Below are positions 1 through 12,325 of a stretch of DNA of 64,000 bases, in pieces. The number at the start of each line of letters is the position of its first letter. Positions within the stretch are counted from its first letter, which is position 1. The translations under genes and the position numbers were made by a program. The stretch spans positions 1,488,001 through 1,552,000 of the forward strand of contig JAECYW010000013.1 in the NCBI GenBank assembly GCA_023014335.1. The letters are read 5' to 3'. The stretch is from Galerina marginata (lineage: Eukaryota; Basidiomycota; Agaricomycetes; Agaricales; Galerinaceae). The notes under the pieces are model-generated. The model saw nothing but the letters and a program-made list of their open reading frames with translations. It was not told the origin of the DNA and ran no database searches.

Positions 1-1864
1 GTCGCGCTCGCCGTACAGCGCGGATACCGACGCGGAAAAAATTGCAATAGGGTCCTATTATTATTTACTACCAAATGGCGCCCTTTGCGCGCCTCACGGG
101 GGTGGGGGATGGATGGATTGGCGCTCGTTGGTTTGGATGACGTTCCAAAAATAACGCGCGCCAGGCACACTATTTTTAGCACAATTGATGGCATCTTATG
201 CTTGACATCTGGGCCTTCATTCACGATTTGGGCCGGTTCTCCGTTGGAATTTTGTTTTCCTTAATACATAGCTACAATCCCCTAAAAAATGCGAATCCAA
301 CAGTGTAATTTTTCTATGGAAATTCGCACCGGAAGGGGGTTACATAGTTGTGGATCTGGTGTGACCGCCCATCTACCTTCCTTATTGGAAATTCCAACAT
401 ATCGCCTCTACGTAGACCCCGTATAAGATATATGAAGCAATAAATTAATTTACTACTACTACTACATGTTGTTCTATCATCTAGATTACAAACTGCGACG
501 AATACACGATGCGAATCTCAACGGACAGGCCTAGGGAGATCCGTTCGCGCACCAAACCCTTCCCCGGCCCTCCCTACATCGCTCCGCCTTGTCCGTAGTC
601 GTACAGCCAGCGCATCGAACCCTTCGTTCGCGCCAGTTACAGCCCGTCGTCCCCTGTGCGGCGTTACCTGTGTGTGACCTGGGCAACGAACTGAAAGAGG
701 TCGGGGATGGATGGTTATTGGGTGGGGTCGGCTGGTAGAAGGAGAAGGTGGGAGAGGTGGTCGTGGGCCGCCAGATGGCCCAGGTGCTCCGCAGCAACGG
801 CGTTGGCTGTGGGAGGCAGGAGACATCAGCACCATCGTGTGCTGCTGCTCGCTCACCTCATGTCGCCCGCCACTGCGCCACAGCAGCAAAAGGCTGCGTG
901 CTGCTGTCGTGGCTGACTGCACAGAGGTTGGGACGAGAGGAGGCGACCCAGCCTCCTCTCCGTGCATCTCCAGTGCGAGTGCGAGCAGAAGCACGAGCAC
1001 GACTGGGTGCTGTGCTTGCCCATCCGCCCGCGCAGCCGAAGCATGGGCAGCAGAGAGCGGGCTTCGCGCTGCTGTTGACCGCGATTGCCTGGACACAGAG
1101 CCGGCGTCGAAGGGAGGCGGGGGGCTCCACAACGAGCAAAAGCAACAGCACGTACTCGCGCTGTTGCTTTTCCTCTGCGTCGTGACACCCCAACGACACC
1201 AGTACCGGCGTTTCGCTGGTAGTCGATGCCGTTGTTGCCAAAGCGAGCGCACCGCAGCTACTCGACGTCAGGTCGAGGTGGTGTCGAAGTCGTAGGGGGT
1301 ACCGTGTTGGTGTTGGAGGTCGAAGGGGGTAGTGCGCGGAGGCGGCGAGGAGGGTGGATGAACTGGGCTCGTTAGATAAGAGGGCGCGGGACTGAGAATG
1401 GTTGAGAAGGAACGACTCGCATAGAGTCGTTCCTTGACGCACCTCGTGGGTCTCCCATTTCACGGGTCTCCCCTTCGGTTCTGTCTCCCCTCTAATCCAA
1501 TCCCCAGGACAGACGTCGGCCCACAGCCCATAGGATGTATGGGGGGGCTCGCGACGTGGCAGCGGGTGCATTCGCGTTCGTCGAGTCGCGCGAAAGTCTT
1601 TTAAAGGGGTATTAAGTTAGTAGAATGTATGTAGTAGCAATAAAAAAGACTTACCTACAATTCTTGAGGTGCTGAGGGAACGGGTAGGCGAGAGAGCGAA
1701 GGTGGTGGTGGTTGAAACCCAAGATCAACAGCGTTTGATGGCGGTTGATGTGGTTGACGCCGTTTTCGGAATGCGATGCGATTGGTTGGAACACCCGGCC
1801 CGAACGACTTCGGGATCCTTGTCGTTGACGAGAACGTCTCGGAATGCCCGATAACGAACACTTA

Positions 1865-2470
1865 ATATATATTTAAGGCTCGGGATGTAATATTTAAAAT
1901 ACTATTGTACTTATTACATGTGTCCGTCGACAAGTATTTCCTCACAATGCAAGTGTACCGAAGTCAAGTACCTATGCGTGGTGATCAACGGACATTCGCG
2001 TTCGACTTTTTTGCTCGTAGGGATGAACTGAATGCCTTCTAAACAGAAAAAAAGCTGCCAGATCACAGTAGATAGTTAACTGAAATTAGTGAAAACAATT
2101 GATGAGCAATTGTCATCGGTGCATAACAATCTAGCAGTATTACCTTGGATTTTGCATGAACAGAGGGATTTCCTCATCGAAGATGTCCGGTCTCATTCGA
2201 AACTTTCAACCTTCCTCCTCCCGGGCCCCCTTTGCTCCGACTAAAGTATCTAGAATACATTAAATTGAGTTAAAATTAAATTCTGCATATCTATTTCGTC
2301 TTTAAACCCGTTACGACGCATTCAATGGAGCTTTTGAGTGTCCAATGACCCGAAATCACCACTCCGAGCCTCCAATTTTCAGGTCTACGTAGGTACATTG
2401 TGATTAATGCTCCAAATTTAATTATTTAACTTCTAGTTTACTCTATACATATAAGTAATGCAAGATATAT
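1865..2470. other. AT-rich spacer at the centre of the inverted duplication
   Basis: About 600 bp of AT-rich sequence without a credible coding frame, separating the two arms. I see no terminal repeat of the 'CACATGGGACAG' type here. Confidence 0.6.
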
Positions 2471-3883
2471 ATTCTAGAGTTCCTCCTGCACTCACGAGCG
2501 ACGTTCTCGACGATGAGGAAAGAGGCGGAAATGACACGGTCCGGGGTTAAAACTCCGCTCGAACCGTTGATCTCATTTCCACCTCCACCTCGCCGCACTG
2601 CAATCCAAGTGCTTCATGCCCCCTCACTCCCCTCCACCTTCTTCCCCAGACAACGGCCAGCAGTGAATCTCCGCGCCCGGGGAGGCCACTGGCCGTACTG
2701 GAGGGTCATTTGCCGAGCCGCCACCCAACCCACCAACGCCGCGAGCCTCTCCCCTTCGAAAGGGATGTAGGCCGGCAACACGAAGCAAAAAGCAAGAGCG
2801 CGAACGACTCCAAACGACTGCAGCACTGCGCTGCCACAATCTCCTGCCCTTCAACCTGGGGGCTGCATACCGATGTCGGACTGGATAGGGTTAGCAAGGG
2901 GAGGACGAAAAGCGGAGACCCAGGTATGGGAGACCCACCAGGTGCGTAGTGAGACGAGTCAACAAGGCTCGTTTCACTGTTCTCTTGATCCCCATCCCCT
3001 ACCACTCACCCAACGTGCCCAGCTCCGCCCGCCACTACCTTCTCGAAGCCCCCACCGCTCACCTCCGCCCATCAGCGCTTGCTCCATCGCTTCAACCCCG
3101 AGACAGAGCGACGGTGACCCGCACGCCGCCACTCGGATCTTCGAATCGACGACCTTTGCCAGCAGTCGTTATGCTGCCGGTGGGACTTTGCAGGGGTCGA
3201 AGCAAGCAGACTGGCTGCAGCACCTAGTCCTGCTGCCGATAGCTCTTGCAATCCCCCCTGCTACCTCCCTTCCACGCTCTCGCCTCTCCGTGAACCGACA
3301 ACCGCTACAACCAGCAGCAAATCGATGTCGCTGCCGTACTCCACGACGACCAGCACCTGCATATCAACACGTAAAGCTGTCGATGAAGGGTGACGGTACC
3401 GAGGCGGTGCAGCAGTCTAGTGCAGCTGCACCTTGGGTACCATACCGGAGGGAACACGATCGGGATGAGATAGCAGCAGCACCGAGTTGAGCAGTAGCCC
3501 AGCTTGGTGCTGCTGGACCTTCCGATGGAAGTCGCGCCTGTGGGGGTCGAGGAATCGACGCTCGTCGATCCCTCGTCCCAATCGACACTCGATGGAGCCG
3601 TTGCTCCACCGTTTCTCCAACGCCTCCACGCATGCCACTCCCACCACCCTCTCCACCCTCCGCGATCTACCCGCCCACCTCATCCATCCGTCCTCACCTG
3701 TCTCGCAGGCTGCCGACTCTTCTGTGTAGGAGCTGCCGGTGTGCGAGCATGGAGGGTACTACCTGCCCAAGTCCAGCAGGCATTTTGGCTACGAACGAGT
3801 GCGCCGCGGGAGCAGGGAATCCGGTGGTTTCGAAAACTACCTGATGGAGAGCGGGTACAGCGCGGGATGGACTAACATAAAGT

Positions 3884-3909
3884 CCTAGGATTGCGCGTGC
3901 AATCCTAGG
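3884..3909. repeat. Short perfect hairpin in the right arm
   Basis: The 11-bp arms 'CCTAGGATTGC' and 'GCAATCCTAGG' flank a 4-nt loop. It lies at the junction between the GC-rich part and the AT-rich outer part of the duplication arm. No function can be assigned. Confidence 0.7.
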
Positions 3910-4277
3910 CATCTGTATAGTTTAAATGCGATATACGTAGTCTAGCGAATATTATCAGAAGAGTTTAATAGAATTTATTAAACGATTTTTACCAATTTGA
4001 AGAACTGAACTCAAGGAGTCCAAATATGGAAGGTGGTTGAAGTTGTCATCCAGAGAGACGATGATGCATCCATCCCTTCCAGTGCGAATTTTACCACAAA
4101 ATTTATATCATTAGATTCGAATTTTTAATGGGATTGCAGCTATGCATTAAAGTAGGCAAAATTCTAACGAGAAGAAGGCGTAAAACGCAAAATAAAGGGC
4201 AACTGCCAAACGTGAGATCCCATCAAAGTGTCTAAAAATAGTGTGCCTGGCGCGCGTTATTTTTGGAACGTCATCCA

Positions 4278-4720
4278 AACCAACGAGCGCCAATCCATCC
4301 ATCCCCCACCCCCGTGAGGCGCGCAAAGGGCGCCATTTGGTAGTAAATAATAATAGGACCCTATTGCAATTTTTTCCGCGTCGGTATCCGCGCTGTACGG
4401 CGAGCGCGACCCAAAATACTGCGTCGGGCAGCCCGGAATAGCATTTCGGGCAGTGTTGACAGCTGTTTGACAGCAGCCCCGCCCAATATTTCCGCGTCAT
4501 CCATAAGCATCCGCGCCAATCCATCCATTCCCGCCCCCCGAGGGGCGCGCAAAGGGTGGGGGCGCATATAATAATATTATTTGACCCTGAATATCTTTTT
4601 TCCGCGCCCAAATGCGCCCCCAACAGCGAGCAGCACCCAAAATACAGTTTCCGGGCATCATTTAGGCATTGTTGACACATGTTTACATTGTCCCGCCCCC
4701 AACAGCCATCAGATACCCTC
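4278..4720 (+). repeat. Left subterminal direct repeat of the KDZ element (2 diverged units, ~215-230 bp)
   Basis: Two tandem copies share 'CGCCAATCCATCCAT', then a C-rich block, 'GGCGCGCAAAGGG', an AT-rich block, 'CACCCAAAATAC'-like sequence and 'GTGTTGACA...TGTTT'. Copy 1 is about 4278-4490 and copy 2 about 4510-4720. They lie just upstream of the transposase gene, where subterminal repeats of DNA transposons bind transposase in other families; that role is inferred here. Confidence 0.65.
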
Positions 4721-4858
4721 CCCCGGCACCCCCGGCATATATTTCTGAGGGCCATACATGCTGTTGGCAAGTTTGCCACCTTGGCAAAAATGCGCCATAG
4801 ATATATGACTTTACTTAGTAAAAATGCTACAGGTCATACATGAGGCTGGCAGCTACAG

Positions 4859-7800
4859 GTGGAATGGCAGATATTTTCGGTCTGCCGCCCTTTGGGAGAC
4901 GGGGTCAAGCTGCATCTTGGGCATCATGGACTCCCTTGTGCCCGAGAAAATGAGGAACAGCGGCGCCCGACTGAGCAGTACCTTCCCGGCACTCCGCACT
5001 CCCGCGACATCGATGACACTGTGGAGGCCACCATTATCTGGGACAGGGAAAATACATACGACGACGAACCAGAAGACGAAGACGATATTGTGGAGGAGAG
5101 GACGTCCCAATCAGAACAATTCCTCCGGGCGCCGAACTACGATTCATGCGGCAACCGGTTCATACACATCATTGACACTTCCGGAATTCATCAGCTACCA
5201 GTGGTCGAGTGCAGCTGCCAATGTTCTACGGATCCCCTCGATGTTCAGTACCTTAAAATGGGGCTTTTTCCTGCGAGCTTCCAAACACCCAAGACTGCGT
5301 TTACTTTGCATGTTCTAAACGACTTCCGGCTTTCTAGCCTCGAATGCAAAACTTCAGGTTACCAATACTACCAGAAGTTGAGGAGACTTACCTGCCCGGC
5401 GTTCCCGAAAACTGTAATAAATCGATATCGCGAGCTTCGCAGGGTGAGCCGGCAGTATCGTAACTTAAAACTTTGGAAGATGCATGGAAGAGGGCATGAC
5501 ACTATTGGACCTGCATCCATAAGCGAACCAGTGGTGGCCGACGAGAGGGCGGGCCCCGCTATAACGGATATTGTTCATGCGGCCTCCGCACACTCTTTGC
5601 CAGACGGTGCGGGCGCCGCCTCTACTCCAACGGATACTGCGGCTCCCGTAATCAGCGAGCTCAACGTAGCGGGCCCCGCAGGTTCAGCAACAAATGCTGC
5701 GGCCCCCGCAATGAATACACTGGACCGTCCGGGCACCGCTACTCAAATAGTGATTATTCCGGCACCCGCACCTCAAGCGGCAGCTGCTGCGGTCGCCGCC
5801 AATGACGAAATGAACCGTGCGGGCCCCGCAGATCATTTACCACAGCCTTTGGGCCCCGCCCTACCTATGTCATCAAAAGAAGCCCCTGCGTCAACACAGA
5901 CTCAAGATGCGCACCCTGAACGGAATCACCTCTTCAGCGCCCCACCTGCGTTTGCAGAATCACAACCGCTGGACACGGGAATACCTGGCAGCAATACTCC
6001 GGAGGCCAGCACAAATTCCAGCGTGCCTACACCGGAAGCCCGCACAAATTCTAGCTTGCCAACAGCGGAAGCCCGCAAGTTACCTTCTTGTTCTGAAATA
6101 CCAATGGCTGCCCTGGTCAAATTAGCACTATTTTGCGCCGCCTGCCCGCAACCAGGAGTCAATTTGCCTGATGATTGGCAAAAGGAGACAGCAAAGTAAG
6201 TACGCATCTCAAAACTTTAAATTGTCCAACTCAAAATAATATTGTAGAGAACTAAACACATTAACCGTTGCTGGGGATGGAAATTTCAAAGCATATCATT
6301 TGAAACAGAAGAACGAAGCCGATGATGTTCATTTAACAGATGGTGATGCATTCATGACTGCCCGGGGCCCGTACAAAGCCCACTTGGAGGAAGCTGAAAA
6401 ACATCCCGAAATCTACAAGCAGGCGAGTAGATGCATATTTAGCTGAATTCAGAGCGACGCAGCTAATTCTTTTTTAGACTCGCACCTGCAATCACCACAA
6501 TGCCGCCGCAAATAAAGACCAAGCGGGCCCCGGAAAACGCGTTCGCGGGGTTGGTTGTTGGGCTTGCGGTCGCCATGGGTGTTTCGCCATTGGTAGTCTG
6601 GTTGACTTTGTCAAAGGGGAGAAACAGATGTCCATGGACTATTCACTCTGCGAATGTCTCAAGCACATTGCCATGGAGGGCATTACGTGCGTGCATTGCA
6701 TTTATGACATAATGTGCCAGTTCCATGTCAGACTTGTTGAGCGCATCACCAAAAGTACGACGCTTAGCATCCCGGACGCCGTAACTCTAATAGGTGCAAT
6801 TGGTTTGTTCCACGTACATGGGCACAAAGAGGAATGTCTATATCGCTGGGCGACAACCTACGTTCCTGGAGCTGGTATTGTTGATGGCGAAGTGCTGGAA
6901 ACACTATGGTCAATTCTCAATGGAATCTCCCGGAGCACCGTAGGAGCAACAACGGCCCACCGCACCGAAATCCTCGATGATCACATGGGTGATTCCAATT
7001 GGAAAAAAAACATCAACATGGGTCAGTATTCCCTTTGATCCAATTTCAATGGATTTTCACTTTTTTGTCTAGCGGAAACAATTGCCAAACGTTATTCTCG
7101 GGCGGTCATTGAGGAACGGACTAGCGCAATTTATTATGATGGAATGACGCAATCATCCCCACAGAGCCTGCTGCCAAAATGGAAAAAGGAAATCGAGGCT
7201 GCTGAGTTGAATCGGCCGTCCGATGTGACCAGGATGGACATTATGAAAAAGAAAGTTCCTAAAGGCAAGTAACAGATTATATGCAGCCTGATTATTCTAA
7301 CCGTCAAATCTATACTCAGCCTTGACTCGTCGGGAGATTGAGCTGAAGATGGCGCTGGCTGAGCTTGCAGACAGTGCGCGCCACGGAGGCCGCCTTGGAC
7401 GGGCTGCATGGCTATCAGCCGGTTTAAAAACTGAAGAGCGCCAGTAAGTTAGTTCCATCCATTTTGCTTAATGCATCTGAAAAGCATGTAGGGCCGCCGT
7501 GCGCTCAGAAGCCCGTAAGTGTAAGCGGGAGCCGACTACAGTTCAAAAGCTCGACTTGGTGAATAAAAGGCGCCAGTTACAAAGGGAAATCAATACATTC
7601 ACCAAAGGCGCCGTTGAACACCTGGGCCAAGATCTTGTCGATTTAATTTGCGAGAGAACTGTCGTTGTCTTGGATGAAGTATCTGATACTGAAGATGCGG
7701 AGACCGAAGAACCCACATTGACTGACGGCGACCCGGAGCGCCAGCTGCTGCCCTTCCCTTCTGCATTGACGGACAATCAGATAAATGCCTTGTCGATTGA

Positions 7801-8588
7801 AGACCGCACCCTTGTTGAAGACCTCAGGACGTCCGAGTTGGAAATTAGGCATGGCCAGGCAGATGATGCATTGGAGCTTGTCCGAACTGCGGTCATTCAG
7901 TTGTCCTGGCAGATGAAAAATGGAGTTCGACCGGCCACCGGAGTAGCTACAAGGACCAAAGCATGGGATGCCGTTCACATACTCAAGCGGGCTTGGACGT
8001 TGCAGCGTACAGTCTACAATCACAATCGGGCGATCATGCGAAAATTGGTAGCGCCAGACTCGCGAGAATCTCTGGAAGCTAGATATCCGTATTTGGAACT
8101 GAAAGACTGCAGTATTAGCACACAGGTTGTCGACCCGAATTCGTCTGGTCAGAGCAACCGGCGGCTTCCGTGGTTCTACAGTTCCAATCAACTGCCCAAC
8201 CCCAACTCTCAGGCTGCTAATTCGGCGTTGGCCAATGAACATCACAACGAATGTCAGTCAATTTTACATCACTTCAGAAGCAAGTTGGTAATTTTTTTGA
8301 AATTTATCTAGTCTATCGAATCAACTGGTTGAGCGCCTGAGCCCAAAAAAACCGGTGGGCCGAAGAGCTGAATCTGACACAACACGAGATGGGCTGGACG
8401 GTGAGATTCTACATGCACATGGCCCGAAAGTGGCGGGACAGACGGGACAAAATACCAGACGGTCACATCGGACACCGCGCCTATGCTGAAGAAAAGATTG
8501 CCATGTGGAACGAGCTTTCCCGGGTAGCCGAGTCAATTTTTTCCAATGTAGACAGTACATACAAATCAGTGAGAGAAGAGGTACACTG
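4859..8588 (+). pseudogene. KDZ transposase with CxC2 cysteine cluster, inactivated by an in-frame stop
   Basis: This multi-exon gene belongs to the Kyakuja-Dileera-Zisupton transposase family. The first exon (4859-6197) carries the CxC2-type cluster: 'HQLPVVECSCQC' is followed by 'LFPASFQTPKTAF', 'LECKTSGYQYYQKLRRLTCP' and 'NRYRELRRVSRQYRNLKLWK'. An Ala/Gly/Pro repeat tract comes next, then 'LALFCAACPQPGVNLPDDW'. After introns at about 6198-6247 and 6421-6477 comes the catalytic region: 'WACGRHGCF', 'MDYSLCECL', 'YDIMCQFH', 'HVHGHKEECLYRW', 'GIVDGEVLETLWSILN' and 'LDDHMGDSNWKKN'. Further introns lie at about 7022-7072, 7267-7319, 7444-7490 and 8253-8311. In the exon after 8311 the frame reads 'INWLSA', then TGA at 8338-8340, then 'AQKNRWAEEL', where the family normally continues. 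Transposase function is therefore probably lost unless the stop is read through. Confidence 0.88.
5520..6100 (+). repeat. Coding minisatellite in the KDZ gene (AGPA/GPA repeats)
   Basis: A motif close to 'GCGGGCCCCGCA' recurs roughly every 60 bp (for example near 5558, 5670, 5700 and 5818), encoding AGPA-like blocks between more variable Ser/Thr-rich residues. Two further shorter repeats at 5995-6075 encode 'EA(S/R)TNSS(V/L)PT'. The nucleotide core 'GGGCCCCGCA' also occurs in the subterminal repeats of the nested element. Confidence 0.75.
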
Positions 8589-9542
8589 AAATTTATAATT
8601 TTTAGTCTGGTCACATGATTAAATCGATCTTAAAGATTGGAGATTGATATCAAAATTGGACAACAATCCTGTTTCTCTACCTCCATCATGGACAAGAAGA
8701 CCTCTGCCTCCGTTGTGGAGAAGGATCTTCCGAAGCTCGTTGCTCCGTCTCCCAGTCGCCGTTTTTTTTTCCCTTTCAAAGATCGTGAGGCTATGGCCCG
8801 ACTGAAATTACACGTCCTTATGGCCAGGCTGAGAGCCGCCCTCCGGGTTCTTATTGTTGTGGAGCCAAAAGACCGTCCTGTCAACGGCGATGACCATATT
8901 CGCGAAGAAATTGTAAGTGCTTCAACTGACTATTAAATTTTATCATTCATCATTCTTGCAGGAGATGATCCTCGCTCACATTGGCTATTGCTCGCTTCAA
9001 GGGTTCCATATTCGGGCCCCGTACCTTTTGACAGATGTTGCGGCCACCGTCTATACACCCTATGTTGGAGCACAACTACACATTACAATTCCGGAGTCCA
9101 TCAATATGGACTTCACCGATTATGACGACACTCTAATCCTTGAATCGACAAAACCATTTGCATACTGGTGGAAGACAGGCGGCTCAGTGGATCGTGTTGT
9201 GAATTATCAAGTGGGACAAGACCACTTTATGGCATTTTATTACGCGGTAAGTAATCATTATGCATCATCACTTCCCTTTTCAATATTTTTGATTAGGCGA
9301 TACCACGAGACAGTCGCGGCGACCCGATGATTAGTGAAGAGCTGACTACGCTCGGCCACCGCATGTGCTTTGGCAAAGGTGAGGTGCCCGGGCTTGCCCC
9401 ACGGCCTGAACCACCCCTGCCTCCTTCACCAAACCCTGCGGAGGCTCTCTGTGAAAATTGTGTCCCCCTTCGAGAAACACTCAAGCTCGCCCTTGAAAAG
9501 CTCCGCATGGCACAGACGGTTGTCGAGGGGCAGATAGTAGAA

Positions 9543-9549
9543 GGTCGGG
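9543..9549 (+). repeat. Target-site duplication, left (GGTCGGG)
   Basis: The 7-bp direct repeat 'GGTCGGG' lies immediately before the first C of the inverted terminus. The identical heptamer follows the other end at 12704-12710. KDZ elements usually make 8-bp duplications, so one base may have diverged. Confidence 0.8.
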
Positions 9550-9924
9550 CACATGGGACAGTAGTGTAAGTCCATATCAAACAGAAGTACACCGATCAAA
9601 AAAGTAGCGTGGTAAACGGGGCCAGTCGGACCGAACAGTTTTGCTACGAAGTAGCGTGTGAGATGGGTCCGATCGGATTAGCTACGAAGTAGCGTATGAG
9701 ACGGGTCCGATCGGACTGAGCTGTTTCCCTAGCGGGAATCGCAAATTGGTTTCGGGCACCTAAAAAATGTCATTCCGGGGCCCATTAAAAATTGTCCGTC
9801 TGTCGGCTTCCCAGGGTCTGCTCAGGCCGTTTTCGTGAGTTTCATTTACATTAATAATAGATACAACACTTGTATAGATATGTACATTTGGACTTTTGTA
9901 ATTAATATGAATCGTGATATTTTT

Positions 9925-10280
9925 CTATCGGCTTCCGGGAGGTGCATTGAATCATTGTCGGTTGCCGAAAGAATTGAAACTGGTACTTCGGCTTCCGGGA
10001 GATGCAGCAGAACACTTGTGGGGCCCGAAAGGAAACATAGATCGGCCTCCATCCTGCAGTGACTTGTGGAGCCCAAAAGAAAAGTGTATCGGCCTCCGTC
10101 ACGCAGTGATTTGCGGTGCCCGAGAGAAAATCTACATCGGCCTCCGTCATGCAGTGACTTGCGGTGCCCGAAAGGAAATGTACATCAGCCTCCGTCAAGC
10201 AGTGACTTGCGGAGCCCGGAAGAAAATGTATATCGGCCTCCATCATGCAGCGACTTGCGGGGCCCGAAAAGATTGAAACT
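9925..10280 (-). repeat. Subterminal tandem repeats, left arm of the nested element (~55-60-bp unit)
   Basis: About six imperfect units carry 'CGGCCTCCGTCATGCAGTGA', then 'CTTGCGG(G/T)GCCCGAAA', then an A-rich spacer. The first units read 'CGGCTTCCGGGAG' instead. The array is mirrored in the right arm. Confidence 0.8.
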
Positions 10281-11719
10281 GGTATATTGGCCTCCGGAGT
10301 GCCGTGCCATTCCCACCTTTCCCTGCGCATCACTTACTGTGCCAAATCCGGAAGGCGCATCCCGCCCATCACCCGCCACCTGGCTCGTCGTTGGTGGACA
10401 ACAAGTATGCTATTTTGACCATTCTTCCACCATTTCCCTCCATTCTTTTTGTGTATCATGGTCTATAGCACCTAAATACATGCAATATAACCTTATATTC
10501 TTAAAAATGCGACCAGGAGTGCTGTCCATTAATGCCTAATCTCCTTCCAATGCACATCCTATCTATCCTTACCTCGTTCTAACCCCTTATAAAGTAAATG
10601 GAGCTGGCTAATAATTTCTACTATATATTAGTAGCATTCTACAGTAGTTTAAGCAAATTATAGAAGCCTCCAGATGAAGATATCAGGCTAAGGAGAAGGA
10701 CAACCTACCATTGCATAAATAGGTAGCCCCAAAGTCATAATAAAATTAACTGCTACGTATAGAACCATTTATACATACTAGGGAGTGATCTTAACATTTT
10801 CTAGTAGTGGAGAATTGCTGGAACATGAGTAGGGAAGATGATACTGGGGAAGTAGGTAGGTATGTCTGAAAAATGCGAATATCACCAGCTGTGATGCATA
10901 TACTTTCATTAAAAATATTCTGAACAGACAAAAGGAATGGGGAACATATATAGTATAGACTGCAAAAGGAATTGAAGCAATAGCCTGCTTCGTTGTAGAG
11001 GAATTCCAGGACGATGACTTTAGGATCATCATGAACATGAATTGTTCCTCACATCACATCAAAAGCATTCTTGTACGTCGCTTTTTGGCTGTTTTTCTCA
11101 TTACAATTGCTACACTTGCTCTGTTACCTCCATTCTTTTTGCAAACACGACTGCTTGCTCTTCCCCTTCTTTCTATCCGTTTAGAATATTTTTAAAATTA
11201 CTACATATGTCACAGTTAGTGATTTTCGCATGTTTGAGACATACCTACCTACTTCCTCAGTATTATTTCTCCTAGTTGTATATATGCAATCCTTCACTAC
11301 TAGATAATGTTAAGAACACTCCTTAGTGTGTATAAACCTCCTTGCATGTAGGTAATCAGCTCTATTACAACTCGGGGGTCACCCATCTATGCGATGGTTT
11401 GTCCTCCTCCCCACTAGGAAACATATAGGTAACCTGTGGATGTCTGGGCATCTACTTGCACCTGCATCCGCCAGTATCCTTCCCAATTACTTGCATGGGC
11501 TTACCCATCAAAATGACTTCAATAATGTCAGAAACGGTGGAGAAACAGGTGAGATATACTCAAATTGGATGCTTTTCACTACCTCCCACCTTATGCCTTC
11601 ATCTTAAGGTCTCTATAATTCATTTAAACCACTGTAGAATGTTGCTATAATATACTAAAGTGAGGTAGCTGTGCCCATTCATTTTATAATGGCTTGGAAC
11701 GAGGGAGGCATTAACATTC

Positions 11720-12325
11720 TCCAAGCAGTCCCGGAGGCCGACGTAATATTTTGACTTTTTTGTCCTCCGTAAATGTTCCACTGCACACCTGGAGGCCGAT
11801 GTACCAGTTTCAATTTTTTTGGGCCCTGCAAATCACTGCATGCCCGGAGGCCGACGTACGTTTCAATCCTTTCAGGCCCTGCAAGTGTTCCACTGCTCAC
11901 CTGGAGGCCAATGTACCAAGTTCAATCCTTTCAGCCCCATAAGTCGCAGCACATCTGGAGACCAATGTACCAGTTTCAATCTTTTCGGGCCCCGCAAGTC
12001 ACTGCACGGAGGCCGATGTAAATTTCTTTCGGGCACCGCGTCCGCAAGTCACTGCATGACAGAGGCCGATACACTTTTTTCTTTTGGGCTCCGCAAGTCA
12101 CTGTATGACGGAGGCCGATGTAGATTTCTTTCGGGCACCGCAAATCACTGCGTGACGGAGGCCGATACACTTTTCTTTCGGGCTCCGCAAGTCACTGCAG
12201 GACGGAGGCCGATCTATGTTTCCTTTCGGGCCCCGCAAGTGTTCTGCTGCATCTCCCGGAAGCCGAAGTACCAGTTTCAATTCTTTCGGCAACCGACAAT
12301 GATTCAATGCACCTCCCGGAAGCCG
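11720..12325 (+). repeat. Subterminal tandem repeats, right arm of the nested element
   Basis: Inverse copy of the left array but longer, with roughly ten units of 'GGAGGCCGATGTA' followed by 'TTTC(G/A)GGCCCCGCAAGTCACTG'. The arrays differ in copy number, so the two arms have expanded or contracted independently. Confidence 0.8.

Larger units (their letters stand above)
1..4410. repeat. Giant imperfect inverted duplication (two ~1.9-kb arms)
   Basis: The left arm (about 1-1865) is the diverged reverse complement of the right arm (about 2470-4410). Positions 1-180 match 4230-4410 almost perfectly. Positions 180-430 match 3985-4230 at roughly three quarters identity. The stretch 1390-1540 matches 2860-2980, both containing the reading 'GGGAGACCCAC', and the innermost borders near 1840 and 2495 still share 'GACGTTCTCG'. 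The arms are GC-rich between about 500-1560 and 2510-3890 and contain only unrecognised open frames. The outer end of the right arm runs directly into the KDZ element, so this may be two head-to-head element ends or one foldback structure. The left end is cut by the window border. Confidence 0.8.

Noticed and set aside
520..1860. Many long open frames on both strands in the GC-rich duplication arms
   Set aside because: Composition-driven (CAG/GC-rich); overlapping frames on both strands, no recognisable motif, and the two arms do not conserve one frame cleanly.
9925..10280. Regular repeats with spacer-like segments suggesting a CRISPR array
   Set aside because: Units are imperfect, spacers are not unique, the array is mirrored in the other arm, and the genome is eukaryotic.
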